Assembly: GCA_947501265.1 (NCBI GenBank)
Contig: CANMVY010000008.1
Location: 30,952-94,951, forward strand
Direction of reading: 5' to 3'
DNA length: 64,000 nucleotides
Source of the DNA: Bacteroidota bacterium
GTDB taxonomy: Bacteria > Bacteroidota > Bacteroidia > UBA7662 > CANHCV01
The position numbers and the translations under genes were made by a program. Shown here one piece after another: positions 24,203 through 35,800 of this stretch. Under the pieces are notes generated by a model. That model saw only the letters and a list, made by a program, of their open reading frames with translations, made no database searches and was not told the DNA's origin. Position 1 is the first letter of the stretch, and each line of letters begins with the position of its first letter.

Positions 24203-26626
24203 ATGAAAAGAATCGTTTGGGGCCTCATCGCAATCGTTATTTTTGGAACAACCGCCCAGGCCCAACCCACCAACAGCATCCGAGGAACCATTCGCGATGC
24301 CGAAACCAAAAGCCCCCTCATCGGAGCATCCGTCCTCCTTCCAGAAGAAAACAAAGGAGCCGTTACCGATGGCGATGGTCGCTTCATCATCAAAGGCGTG
24401 CCCGTGGGAAGAAAACAAATCAAAATCACCTACGTGGGTTACCAATCCAAAACCCTTTCCAATATTCCGCTCAACTCAGGAAAGGAATTGGTGTTGGATG
24501 TGGAACTCGAATTGTCGGTGAGCCAAACCATCGTGATTGAAGGAAGCCGCGGAGCGGTACTCAACGAAATGGCCACCGTTTCTGCCCGCACGTTCGACAT
24601 TACCGAAACCGATAAGTACGCCGGCAGCCGAGGCGACCCTGCTCGTATGGCGTCGAACTTTGCCGGCGTTCAAGGCGCCGACGATAGCCGCAACGACATT
24701 GTGGTGCGCGGGAATTCTCCATCATCGGTGTTGTGGCGTATGGAAGGCGTAGATCTTCCCAATCCCAACCACTTCGCCATCGCTGGAACCGGAGGCGGCC
24801 CCGTAAGCATCATCAACAACAAGTACCTTTCCAATTCCGATTTCTACACGGGCGCCTTCCCCGCCGATTTTGGGAACACCGTTTCGGGCGTGTTCGATTT
24901 GCGCATGCGCAACGGAAACGATTCCAAGTTCGAAGGAACGGCCCAATTCGGATTTCTAGGAACCGAACTCATGCTGGAAGGGCCGCTCGCTAAAAAAGGA
25001 AAAACCTCCAACACCTCCTTCCTTATGGGATATCGCTATTCCACCTTATCCATCTTCTCCAAACTGGGAATCGACATCGGTACCAATGCCGTTCCGGCCT
25101 ATCAGGACGGATTTTTCCGCACCCACACCAAATTGAAAAAAGGAGGAACGCTTTCGTTTTGGGGAATGGGAGGATCGTCGGGGGTAGCCATTCTCATTTC
25201 CAACCAAATCAAACCGGAACGAAACATCTATGGCGACAATAACCGCGATCAGTATTTCAATACCAACATGGGCGTGGTTGGAACAACCTATCAAAAAAGC
25301 CTATCCAAAAAGACCTTCTTCAAAGCAACTCTGGCGCAATCGACCGAATCCCAAATTGCTTATCATCAATTGGTGTTCCGACATACGGAAGTTAATTCCA
25401 ATGGCGATACCGTTTTTGTTAATGATTCTTTGCCCGATATTTTGAGGTACAAATTTCAAATTTCAAAAACATCGCTATCGGCAACCTTAAATCACCGCAT
25501 CAATTCACATCACACCCTTCGTGTTGGAATGTTGGCCGATCGCATCCAGTACAACTTCCTCGATAGTGCTCGGGTAATTGACGAGAGTCAGCCCAACTAT
25601 TTCCAGTGGCAGGTTCGTTGGAATGCGCGTGAAGCGGCCTATCAGTTTCAGCCTTATGTGGCGTGGAAATGGACCCCGAACGAGAAGTTAACCATCAATA
25701 CCGGAATTCATAGCCAGGTGTTTACCTTGACTAAGAGTGTGGCCATGATTCAGCCTCGTTTGGGCCTACGTTATCAGTTAAAGAACAACCAAACCATCAC
25801 CTTTGGTAGCGGGTTGCATACGCAAACGCAACCGGGGTACATTCATTTCTATGGGAATAAGGAAGATGCGGCCGGCAATCCGATCTTGTACAACAAAGGG
25901 TTGGACTTTACGTATGCCGGCCATGGGGTTTTGGGGTATGAAAAGATGATCGGGAAAGTTGCCCAGTTTAAAATGGAAGGTTACTACCAATACTTGTGGA
26001 ATATCCCGGTAGAAGTGAAAAACAGTAGTTTCAGCTTGGTGAATACCGGAACCGGATTCAGTCGATTTTTCCCCGACTCCTTGAAAAATGGCGGAACGGC
26101 ATTCAACTACGGCTTGGAGTTTACCTTGGAGCGATTCTTTGTGAAAGGGTATTATTTCTTAACCACCGTAAGTTTGTTCGAGTCGAAATACAAAGGCAGT
26201 GATGGGTTGTTGCGCAATACCGATTTCAATGGGCAATATGCGTGGAACGTTTTGTTCAGCAAGGAATTTAAAGTTGGAAATGCGAAGTTCATTGATTTTG
26301 GAAGCAAGGTTACTCAGTTAGGAGGCCGCTGGTACGGTCCGGCCGATACGCTGTTGAGCAACCAACAAAAGGAGTTTGTGGTTCAAGATGCAGCGAGGAA
26401 CACCCTTCGTTTCGACAATTACTTCCGTTTGGATTTCAAGGTGAATTACAAGATCAACAAGGCGAAAGTAACCCATGAAATCGCTTTGGATTTGGTGAAT
26501 GCGCTGAACACCAAAAATGTTTTGAAATTGACGTATGCGCCGGGTGATCCGACGGCGGTCAACAACGTTCGGCCTGAGTATCAGTTAGGTAGATTGCCCC
26601 TCTTTTACTACAAATTGGAGTTTTAA
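24203..26626 (+). CDS. TonB-dependent outer-membrane receptor
   Basis: Outer-membrane transporter of 807 residues; substrate unknown. It has a signal peptide (about 1-20, ending AQA), a carboxypeptidase-regulatory-like domain (about 26-105; GTIRDAETKSPLIGASVLL, DGRFIIKGVPVG), a plug (about 135-235; RGNSPSSVLWRMEGVDLPNPN, GAFPADFGNTVSGVFDLRMRNG), and a barrel ending in LFYYKLEF with C-terminal Phe. Codon choice changes inside the gene: C-ending codons dominate up to about 25350, while G/T-ending codons are more common afterwards. A weak promoter (TTG about 20 nt before TAATTTTC near 24175) may serve it. A rho-independent terminator follows directly. Confidence 0.92.
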   Translation: MKRIVWGLIAIVIFGTTAQAQPTNSIRGTIRDAETKSPLIGASVLLPEENKGAVTDGDGRFIIKGVPVGRKQIKITYVGYQSKTLSNIPLNSGKELVLDVELELSVSQTIVIEGSRGAVLNEMATVSARTFDITETDKYAGSRGDPARMASNFAGVQGADDSRNDIVVRGNSPSSVLWRMEGVDLPNPNHFAIAGTGGGPVSIINNKYLSNSDFYTGAFPADFGNTVSGVFDLRMRNGNDSKFEGTAQFGFLGTELMLEGPLAKKGKTSNTSFLMGYRYSTLSIFSKLGIDIGTNAVPAYQDGFFRTHTKLKKGGTLSFWGMGGSSGVAILISNQIKPERNIYGDNNRDQYFNTNMGVVGTTYQKSLSKKTFFKATLAQSTESQIAYHQLVFRHTEVNSNGDTVFVNDSLPDILRYKFQISKTSLSATLNHRINSHHTLRVGMLADRIQYNFLDSARVIDESQPNYFQWQVRWNAREAAYQFQPYVAWKWTPNEKLTINTGIHSQVFTLTKSVAMIQPRLGLRYQLKNNQTITFGSGLHTQTQPGYIHFYGNKEDAAGNPILYNKGLDFTYAGHGVLGYEKMIGKVAQFKMEGYYQYLWNIPVEVKNSSFSLVNTGTGFSRFFPDSLKNGGTAFNYGLEFTLERFFVKGYYFLTTVSLFESKYKGSDGLLRNTDFNGQYAWNVLFSKEFKVGNAKFIDFGSKVTQLGGRWYGPADTLLSNQQKEFVVQDAARNTLRFDNYFRLDFKVNYKINKAKVTHEIALDLVNALNTKNVLKLTYAPGDPTAVNNVRPEYQLGRLPLFYYKLEF

Positions 26627-26642
26627 AGAATATTTTTAATAT

Positions 26643-26670
26643 GGGCGCCAGATCGGCGCCCTTTTTTTTT
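26643..26670 (+). terminator. Rho-independent terminator of the TonB receptor
   Basis: GGGCGCC-AGAT-CGGCGCCC stem with a long T-tract, 16 bp after the stop codon. Confidence 0.93.
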
Positions 26671-26705
26671 GAAAAAGGCGAAAAAAAGTATTCCAAGAAA
26701 AAATT

Positions 26706-26769
26706 GTGGAAATGTCCACTAACTGAACAAATATCAATCTTTTGTGGATAACTGGGTGAAAACCACCCA
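26706..26769. promoter_or_regulatory. Two small palindromes upstream of the giant-gene promoter
   Basis: GTGGA-AATG-TCCAC (26706-26719) and TGGGTG-AAAAC-CACCCA (26753-26769) lie 30-90 bp upstream of the -33 element. They may be operator sites; purely positional inference. Confidence 0.3.
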
Positions 26770-26798
26770 TAAATATTAAAAAATTTTTATGCGAAAAG

Positions 26799-26830
26799 TT
26801 TGGAAAGTATTTTCTTTTTACCTAATATTG
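26799..26830 (+). promoter_or_regulatory. Bacteroidota-type promoter of the 11.8-kb gene
   Basis: TTTG (26799-26802), a 20-nt spacer and TAATATTG (26823-26830, 7/8 to TAnnTTTG). Predicted start near 26837, 23 nt before the ATG at 26860. Confidence 0.6.
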
Positions 26831-26859
26831 CTTTTACGTAAAACTAAAAAAGTTCTATT

Positions 26860-29800
26860 ATGAAACAAAACAACGCATTAAAAATGCGGTTTTTGCTAGC
26901 GCTAATGGCGATTTTAGCAACTATCGCAGGGTATGCTACCCAATTGAGTGGATCGGTAACGATTAACGCAACGGGTACAGCATCCCCCACGGTGTTCAGG
27001 AACTACAATTCTTTGATCACGTATCTTACAGGATCGGGTGCTCGTTCCGACGGTGGACCAGCGAATGCTGCTCCGTTTGGTTTGAGCGGTAACCTAACCG
27101 TAAACGTAGCCAACGGAACCATTACCGAAAAGGTAACGATCCCCAGCACGATTACGAATTTGGGGGGAGCCAACAGGATTACCTTTTTAGGAAACAGCCG
27201 AACATTATCTGTTATTGAATACGCCACAACGGCCACTGCAGGTGACAACTACGTTGTTCGCGTTGATTTAGCCGATAACGTTACGTTTCAAAACATGACG
27301 ATTCGTGTTGCTTCGTCGGTATCTACCACAACGGCTTCGATTGCGTTACACATTTTGGGAACAACCACGAATGCTGCGAACGACATCAACGTCATCAACT
27401 GTAACATTACGGGTGTTAACAACTCTACCTCTACGTTGTCCGGTGGTTTGATTGCCAACGGATCAACAACAACTTCTATTCTTTCTTCAACTGGTGTGGG
27501 TGCTCGTTTGGCCGTTACCGGTTGTACCATTGCGGGCGGTTACTACAACATGATTGTTGGTGGTGGCTCTGCAGTTACACCAACGTCAACCTTCCGTGAC
27601 TTGCGCGTGAGCAACACGACGTTCAGTAATGCTAACTACTACGGTTTAACGCTTCGCAGCTGTATCAACATAAATGTTTCTGGCAACACGTTTACCGGAA
27701 CAGCTTCTGCGAATACTTTTTCTTTCGGTATCGATATGTCGGCTTGTAACGGGGTTGCGGATGCAACGTCCATCAACAACCAAATTACGGTGGTGAACAA
27801 CAACATCTTCTCCAGCATGGGAGGACGTGGTATTTATGTGTTATCAACCAATGGTCGTTCAACGGCGAATCCTAACGAATACGTGGGTAACGTTGTTTTA
27901 GGAAACTTCCGCGGTACTTCTACCTACCAACCACTTTATTTCTCAAGTGTAACCAACTCTACCATTGCGCACAATACTGCGGCCATTAACTTCTCTACAT
28001 CCTCTACCACATCTGGGGTATTTTGGATGAGCTCTGGAACCAACAACAAGGTGTACAACAATACCTTCATTGGTAACGGTTCTTCCAACGCCATGTATTT
28101 GGGAACGAATACTACTTGTACCGTTTCGAACAATAACTTGTTCAATTGGACGGATAATTCAGCTACCGCTCAATTGGTTTCCGTGAGTGGAACTACCTAC
28201 AACAAAACCCAATTGGAAGCCAATAGCATTCCTCAGGTTTCCAATGCTAACTTCTCTACTTCTCAAGGTTGGGCGAATTTGACCAACTTAGCCGGCAACA
28301 ACGGTTGCGTTTTGGGTGCTTCCTTGGCTACAGCTGGGGTTACAGCTCCTTCGGTTGACATTGCTGGAACGACCCGTAATGCTACGTCTCCTACGGTGGG
28401 TGCTTACCAAATTGCTGGAGTAACGGATGATGCTGCGGTTTCTGCGGTATCCGTTCAAGGTACTGCTGGTAACCAAACCTTGGTGGGTGGCCAACAAGTG
28501 GTGAAGGTATTGGTTCGCAATACCGGTTCTAACGCCATTACTTCGGTTTCTCTTCAATATACCGTAAGTGGAAACACCGTTTCTCAAACCTTCACAGGTC
28601 TTTCTTTGGCCTCTTGTGCTGCTGATACGGTTACGTTTACCACTCCGTTTACGTTGAACTCCGGTTGCGTTTCGGTTTCTGTTCAAGTTAATGATGTAAA
28701 CGGAACGTTTGATAACAACGTGAACAACGATTTGGGATCGACTCAAGCCGCTATTCCTATTTCTGCTGGAACGTACACCATTAACAGTTCATTACCTGCA
28801 TCTTCTTCCAACTTTACTTCTTTTGCTGGATTTTTGACCGCCGCATCTTGTGGTGGGTTCGTAGGTTCTGGTAACGTGGTTGTGAACGTGAATGGAATTT
28901 ACAACGAGCAAGTAACTTTCGGATCAATTCCAGGTTTGAACGCTTCTCGTCGTTTGATTTTCCAAGGAACGGATACTGTAAATTCTGGACTTTGGTTCTC
29001 TGGATCAGCTGCTGCTCCTCACACCATCCGTTTCAACACGGGTGCTCAATACATTACCTTCCAAGACATGCACATTCGCGGCATGAATGCTACGAATGCG
29101 TATGCTGTTCACGTGTTTGGTAACGCCATTGGTTTGGAGTTTAAGCGCTGTAACATCACGACTGCTTCAGCAACTTCCTACACCAACGTACCGGTGATGT
29201 TCGCGGCTTCTACTTCTGGTTATACTCCTGGGGTTGCTGCTTCCGACATTTTGATCGAAGACAACTACATTTACGGAGGTACGGATGGATTAGTTATCAC
29301 CTCTACTTCCACTTCCACTACATTTGCTGCCTCAACTCACTCCGATAACATTCGCATTTTGCGCAACCGCATTGTAAATCAAAACGGTGGTGCTGGTTGG
29401 GGTGCTATCCACATGCGTTATGTTCGTAACGTAACGGTGGATGGTAACTTCATGGGTGTTGAAGGATCTGGGACCCAAATTGGTGGATATTATGGAGCTT
29501 ATTTTGCTAACCTTTTATCTGCACCTGGAATGCCTAACCGCATCAACAACAACGTGATCAATGCAGCTTCGACTTCCTATGGTTATTACTTCTCCGCTTC
29601 TAACGGACCTGCTGGTGTTGGTGTAAGCGGCTGGAACGAGTTCATTGGTAACCGTTACGCTCCTAAAGCTGGCGAAACCCAATCGTATGGTGCTTATTTC
29701 GCTTCTTCTACGCGTTGGAAGATGTACCACAACTCGATTTATCAAAACAATCCCGTTACAACTGCTTATGGTTTGTATGTTACGGGTTCTGCTACGGATT

Positions 29801-32800
29801 CTCACCAAATCATCAACAACTCTTTGGTTTCTGTTGCTGGTGCTCCATTGTACTTGGGAATTACTCCAAGCTCGTCTTGGACCATCACCAACAATAACTT
29901 CTACAATTTTGGAGGAACAACTTTAGCAACGGCTGGAATTTCTTACACTCCTTCTACGCTTGGTACGTTCCAAACCGGAAACATCAACGTAAACCAAGGA
30001 TGGGTTTCTTCGGAAGATCTTTCCATCAACAATGCTTGTGCAAACGGTATCGCTTTGGGCATTACCACAGATGCTGCTGGAAATGCTCGCAACGCAACCA
30101 ACCCCGACATGGGTGCTTTGGAAGCACAAAATGTTGCAGCCAATGACGTAGGTGTTGTTGAAATTATCAACCCTACCAATCCAACATCGGCTACATCTCA
30201 GTATCCTAAAGTGGTAGTTCGCAACGGTGGTACAGCAACTTTGACTAGCTTTAACGTGTATTATGCGGTTAATGGAGTTTTGTCGGGTTCTGAAGCCATC
30301 ACGGGTGTTTCTATCGCACCTTGCGATACCAAGCACATTACGTTTACAACTCCTTTCACTCCTACTTCTGGATGTAATAGTTTCTCTGCCTTCACCATTC
30401 TTCCGAACGGTGCTGCTGACGGAAATTCCAACAACGACTCTTTGACCATTCAGTTCGGGGTTGCTGTAACAGGCACTTTGACCTTGAATAGTGGTGCTCC
30501 TGCCTCTTCCACCAACTACACGTCATTTGCTGATTTATTTGCAGCTTTGAATTGTTCTGGTATTGGAACGGGTGGTGTAACCATCAACGTTACCGGGGTG
30601 TACAATGAAATTTTGACCTTGAATCCGATTCCAGGCGCTTCTGCTTCGAACCGTGTTCGTTTCGTTGGGGTTGATACCGCGACTTCGAAAATTTCGGTTG
30701 CCAATGCAACCTCTCCTTATGCAACGATTCAGTTCAATGCAGGTGCAAATTATTACACTTTCGAGAACATGACCATTGAAGGAACCAGTACCACCGGTGC
30801 TCGTCCGATTTATTTAAGTGCAGTTGCAGTTGAGGGTTTAACCATCAAGAATTGCGCTATCAATGTTCTATCGAATCAAACTTCTTCTTTGTTTGATCCG
30901 GTTTATATTACCAACACGGCTTCAACGACTTCCAATTTCTTGTTTGAAGGAAATACGTTGCGCGGTGGTTACTACGGTATTTATCTAAATGGTTCGGCAT
31001 CCTTGGCTGGAAGCAATCCGGTTAACCGTCCTACCAACTTTGTTTTCTTAAACAACCGTATTTCGGATGTTTATTACTATGGTGCTTACATTTATGGTAC
31101 CAACGGAACTCAGTTCATTGGTAACCAGGTTGATATGCGTACGGTAGGTACGACTACAACTTTTTCTTATGGTGCTTATGTGTATTACAACGGTAACTCT
31201 GCTACCCAACCCTTCAAGTTCAACAACAACCAAATTCGTGGTTGGCAGAACTATGGAGCCTATTTCTACTATTTCAATAGCTTCCCAGCACAATCTCTTA
31301 CTTCAACTTGGTATGGTCATTCGTATGGTATGATGGCTGAAATCAATGGTAATATGATTCCTGGTTCTGGATTAACAGTTCCTGCTCAAGCTTTTTACGG
31401 AAACGGAATGCGTGCTGTGAACATGTATCACAATACCTTCTTAACCATTGCTTCCTCGTTTGCCATGCAGGTGAACTCCATTTCAACCACGTACCGTACC
31501 GATTCTTGTAACATCCGCAACAATACGTTGATGACCAAGACTGCTGCGGTAATGACGAATACAGCTACACTACCTGCAGGAAACTATCCGTTGTGGGTGA
31601 ATGTGGATTCATTCTGTACTGTTGGACCCAACAATTACTATGTGATTGATTTTAATGAGGACACTTCACGTGCCTTGGCGAATATTGAAGGTCGTATGTA
31701 CGGTGCAAATCCTTCTAGTGGATTGTATTACAAAGTAGATTCAACTTTAGGTTTAACAGGAACTTCGATTAACAATAGTGGTTCTTTCAACCAATCTCAA
31801 GGGATTACTTCGTTAACTAATCCAACTCCTGCTGATGGATGTTTGAACGGTGTGAACTTGGGTGTTGGTGTTGATATCAACGGTGTAACGCGTAACGTTC
31901 TTGGACCAGATATGGGAGCTTATGAAGTTCCTACTTCTACCAATGATGTTCAAGTGTTTTCCATTCCGTCACCCGTAAATGGTGCTCCTGGATCACAAAA
32001 TGTGATTGCGAAAATCAAAAACAACGGATCTGTTAATGTTACTTCCGTCACATTGAAGTTCTCCGTTAATGGAGGAACAGCTACCTCTGAAACGTTTACC
32101 GGTTTGAATATTGCTCCTTGCGATACGGCCTCTGTTTATTTCACAGCAACAACCACAATTCCTGGTGGATGTAATAATTTCCGTGTATTGGTTGATGGCG
32201 TGAACGGTGGTGCTGATGGCAATGCTTTGAACGATACATTGACTCGTACCGTTTCTTCTCCTATGAGCGGAACCTACACCATCGGAGCTTCAGGTGCTGA
32301 TTATTCCAGCATTACAGCTGCCATCGATGCCTTGACTTGTTCGGGTGTTAATGGTCCTGTGACCTTCAACATTGCTTCAGGCACCTACAATGAAACCGAC
32401 AATATTCCTTCGATTTCTGGTGCATCTGCTACCAACACCATTACCTTCCAATCTGCTGTTGGAAATCGCGATAGCGTAACCATTGCGTATGCAACTACAG
32501 CAAGCAATTTGGCGGTATTGAAATTTACAAGTGCTCAATACGTTACGTTGAAGAACTTGACGGTTCAAAATACCGTTGCTACTTCTTCTTCTCGTGCAAT
32601 TGAAATTGCTGGTGGTAATGTGATTACCTTGGAAAACGTTGAGATGTTGAATCCTACGACTACAACAACGACCTACGGTTTGTACAACTATACTACCGGT
32701 TCTGACTCAGTAACGTTGAACAACTGTTTGGTATTGGGTGGTTACTACGGTATTTACAATTATGGTGCTTCTGCAACTCGTCACTCTAACTCTACCATTA

Positions 32801-35800
32801 CAAATACCACCGTCTCCGGTGCTTATTATTATGGTGTTTACACCTATTACAATGATGGTTTGGTGTTTACTTCAAATGTGATTAGAAACTTCGGTAATAC
32901 AACCAATTATGGTTTCTACTCTTACTATTTGTACAACACCACTCGTCAATCGGTTGTTTCTAATAACCGTATTCGTGCCAATGGTGGATATGGTTTGTAC
33001 ATGTATTACACGGATTATGGAGTAAATGGAGTTCGTACTCCGATTACCAATAATATGGTTTCTGTAGGATCTTCGGCTAATACTACCACAGCTGCTGGTA
33101 TTTATACCTACGGATTGCGTGGAACGGATATTCACCACAATACCGTTCGTGTTGAAGGTACTACAACCACCTATGGTTTGTATTATTCTACAGGCACTTC
33201 CGGGGTAGTTGCCAATACAGCGTACAATAACATTTTCGCCAATTTCGGAGCAAATGCCAATGCTTATGGTTTCTACTACGGTGCTTCAGCAACCTACAAC
33301 GGTTCTTTTATTTCTGATAGCAATAATATTTATTCGGATGTTAATGGAAATGTTGCTTACTACTCACCAACAACATCTGCTTATGGAACCTTGGCTGCCT
33401 TTGCAACAGCAAGCAGCACCAACTATTTGGATACAGGTTCGATCAGTGTTATGCCACAATTCTTGGCCATTGATGACTTGCATTTGAGTGGTGTTTCGCA
33501 TACCACCATGGGTAACCGCGGTAAGGTATTGTCAGCCATCACCACAGATATCGACGGTCAGACTCGTTGTCCTAACGTAGGATGTCCAGGTTCCACCTCA
33601 CGTCCTGATTTAGGTGCTGATGAATTTGAGCCTTTGGCTGCTGATGCAGGTGCTACAGCGGTTATTGCTAGCTCATTCTGTCCTAGCGTTGCTGGTCCTG
33701 TAACGGTTCGTGTTAGAAACTTTTCAGCTACCGATACCATGACTGCTGTAACCATCAATTGGGAACTTTCTACCAACGGTGGTGCTTGGGTTGCTCAAAC
33801 TCCATTCAACGCTACTGGTTTGACCGTTTCTCCAGGATCTACATCTGATGAAGTAGTTGGTAATTTAACCCTTTCCGTTGGTAATGTTTACCAGGTTCGT
33901 GCATTCACTTCTTCTCCAAATGGTGTAACCGATTTGAACAACATCAACGATACTGTTGTTGGAGCAGGTTTCTCTGCTTCCTTGAGCGGTACCATTACGG
34001 TGGGTGGAGCTACTCCAATGTATCCTACTTTGGATGCTGCCTTCGCTGATTTAGCTTCAAAAGGGGTTTGTGGTCCAACTACGCTGTTGGTTCGTTCCAT
34101 GACGGTAACTACGCCTGTTCAGTTAAACAACGTTCCGGGTGCTTCAGCAACCAACACCATTTTGGTGACTCCAGATGCTGGTGCTACCGTTAACATTGCT
34201 GTTCCAACATCAACCACTGCTGGTTATGCTTTGAATATCAACCGAGCAGATTTCGTTACCATTCAAGGTTTGAATATTTCTCGTACTGCTGGTGGTACTG
34301 CTGGTTATGCGGTGTTGTTGAGCGGTGGTAACGATGGAGTGGAGATTCGTAATTGTAACATTTCGGTGATTACAGGAACTACTACAACCTTGGTGCCCAT
34401 TTACAATGCCTCTGCGGCTGGAGATACCATGACCAATGTTAAAATTGTTGGTAACACCATCACCAATGGTTACTACGGAATGTATTTGTATGAATCATCG
34501 GCTCGTAAAGCTTACGGAATGGTGATTGATAGCAATAATTTCATTGGTCAGTATTACTATGGAATTTACGCTTATTACATTATGGATGGCGTTAAGATTC
34601 GTTACAACAACATTCAGAAGAATAGCAACTCCAATACCACCAACTACGGAATTTTATCCTACTATGGTGCTTCTAATGCAACCGTAGGACAAGCTGAAAT
34701 TGCCTACAACACCGTTGTTGGTAATAATTTGGCAGCGAATAGCACATACGGAATTCAGACAGGTTATTTTGTTGGTGGTGTAAGCCTTCACGATAACTAT
34801 GTTCGTGGAACAAACCGTTTGTTGTATATGTATGGTAACACTTGGGAAGGAAATGCAACGTATAAAACGCGCATTTACAACAACCAGTTCATCCAAGAGA
34901 ATGGAACTTCTGCCTTGCAGGGAGTTCTTTACATCGCATCCAATGGTACCGACCCTGTTGTAGCCGATGTTGTTCACAACAACGTAGTGATTAACTCTGT
35001 TACTGGTTCTGGTGCAGCTGGTGTGGTATTCCAAAATGCAGGAGTTCAAGATTCGTTGGTATTTGCGAACAACAATATTCAAACCTTGAATGGTGCGATT
35101 CCAGTATTGATTTATGGAGCTCCTGGAGCCAATGGATTGGCAGATCGCAACAACTACCGTGCTGATAATGCTTCTTGGTATGCTGGTGTTTACAACACTA
35201 CAGCTGGTAACTGGACCGTTTTTTCGGATAAGTCTTCATGGTATGCTGCAACAGGAATGGATACCAACTCTGTGAGTGTTGATCCTGGTTATTTGTCTGC
35301 AACTGATTTGCACGTAACCAATCAATTGTTGGATGGAACTGGTACTTACTTGGCCGATTATCCTACAGATATGGATGGTCAAGCGCGTAATTCTACAACA
35401 CCTGATATTGGTGCTGACGAATTCACGCCATCTCCTTATGATGTTGCTGTAATTTCTTCTCCTTACCCAGTGTATGTTGGCGGTTGTTCTGCTTCTGCAA
35501 ACGATAGCATTGTGATTCGTTTGAAGAACTTCGGTACTGCTACGGTAACCTTCGGTGCTGGTGATAGCTTGTACGTTACAACTTCTGGAGTAAATCCACA
35601 GAATTACGGTGTTTCACTTTCAGGTAGCATCATTTCTGGTGGCACCATGGATGTAACCGTTACAAATTCGTATAACTTGGCCATCGTTGGTACTCATACC
35701 ATTAATGCTTACGGAGTATTCAACTCGTTTGCTGATGGTTATGCTGGAAACAACAACATGGTTGAACGCAGTGTAAATCGTCCAGCGTCAGTAACTGCTA

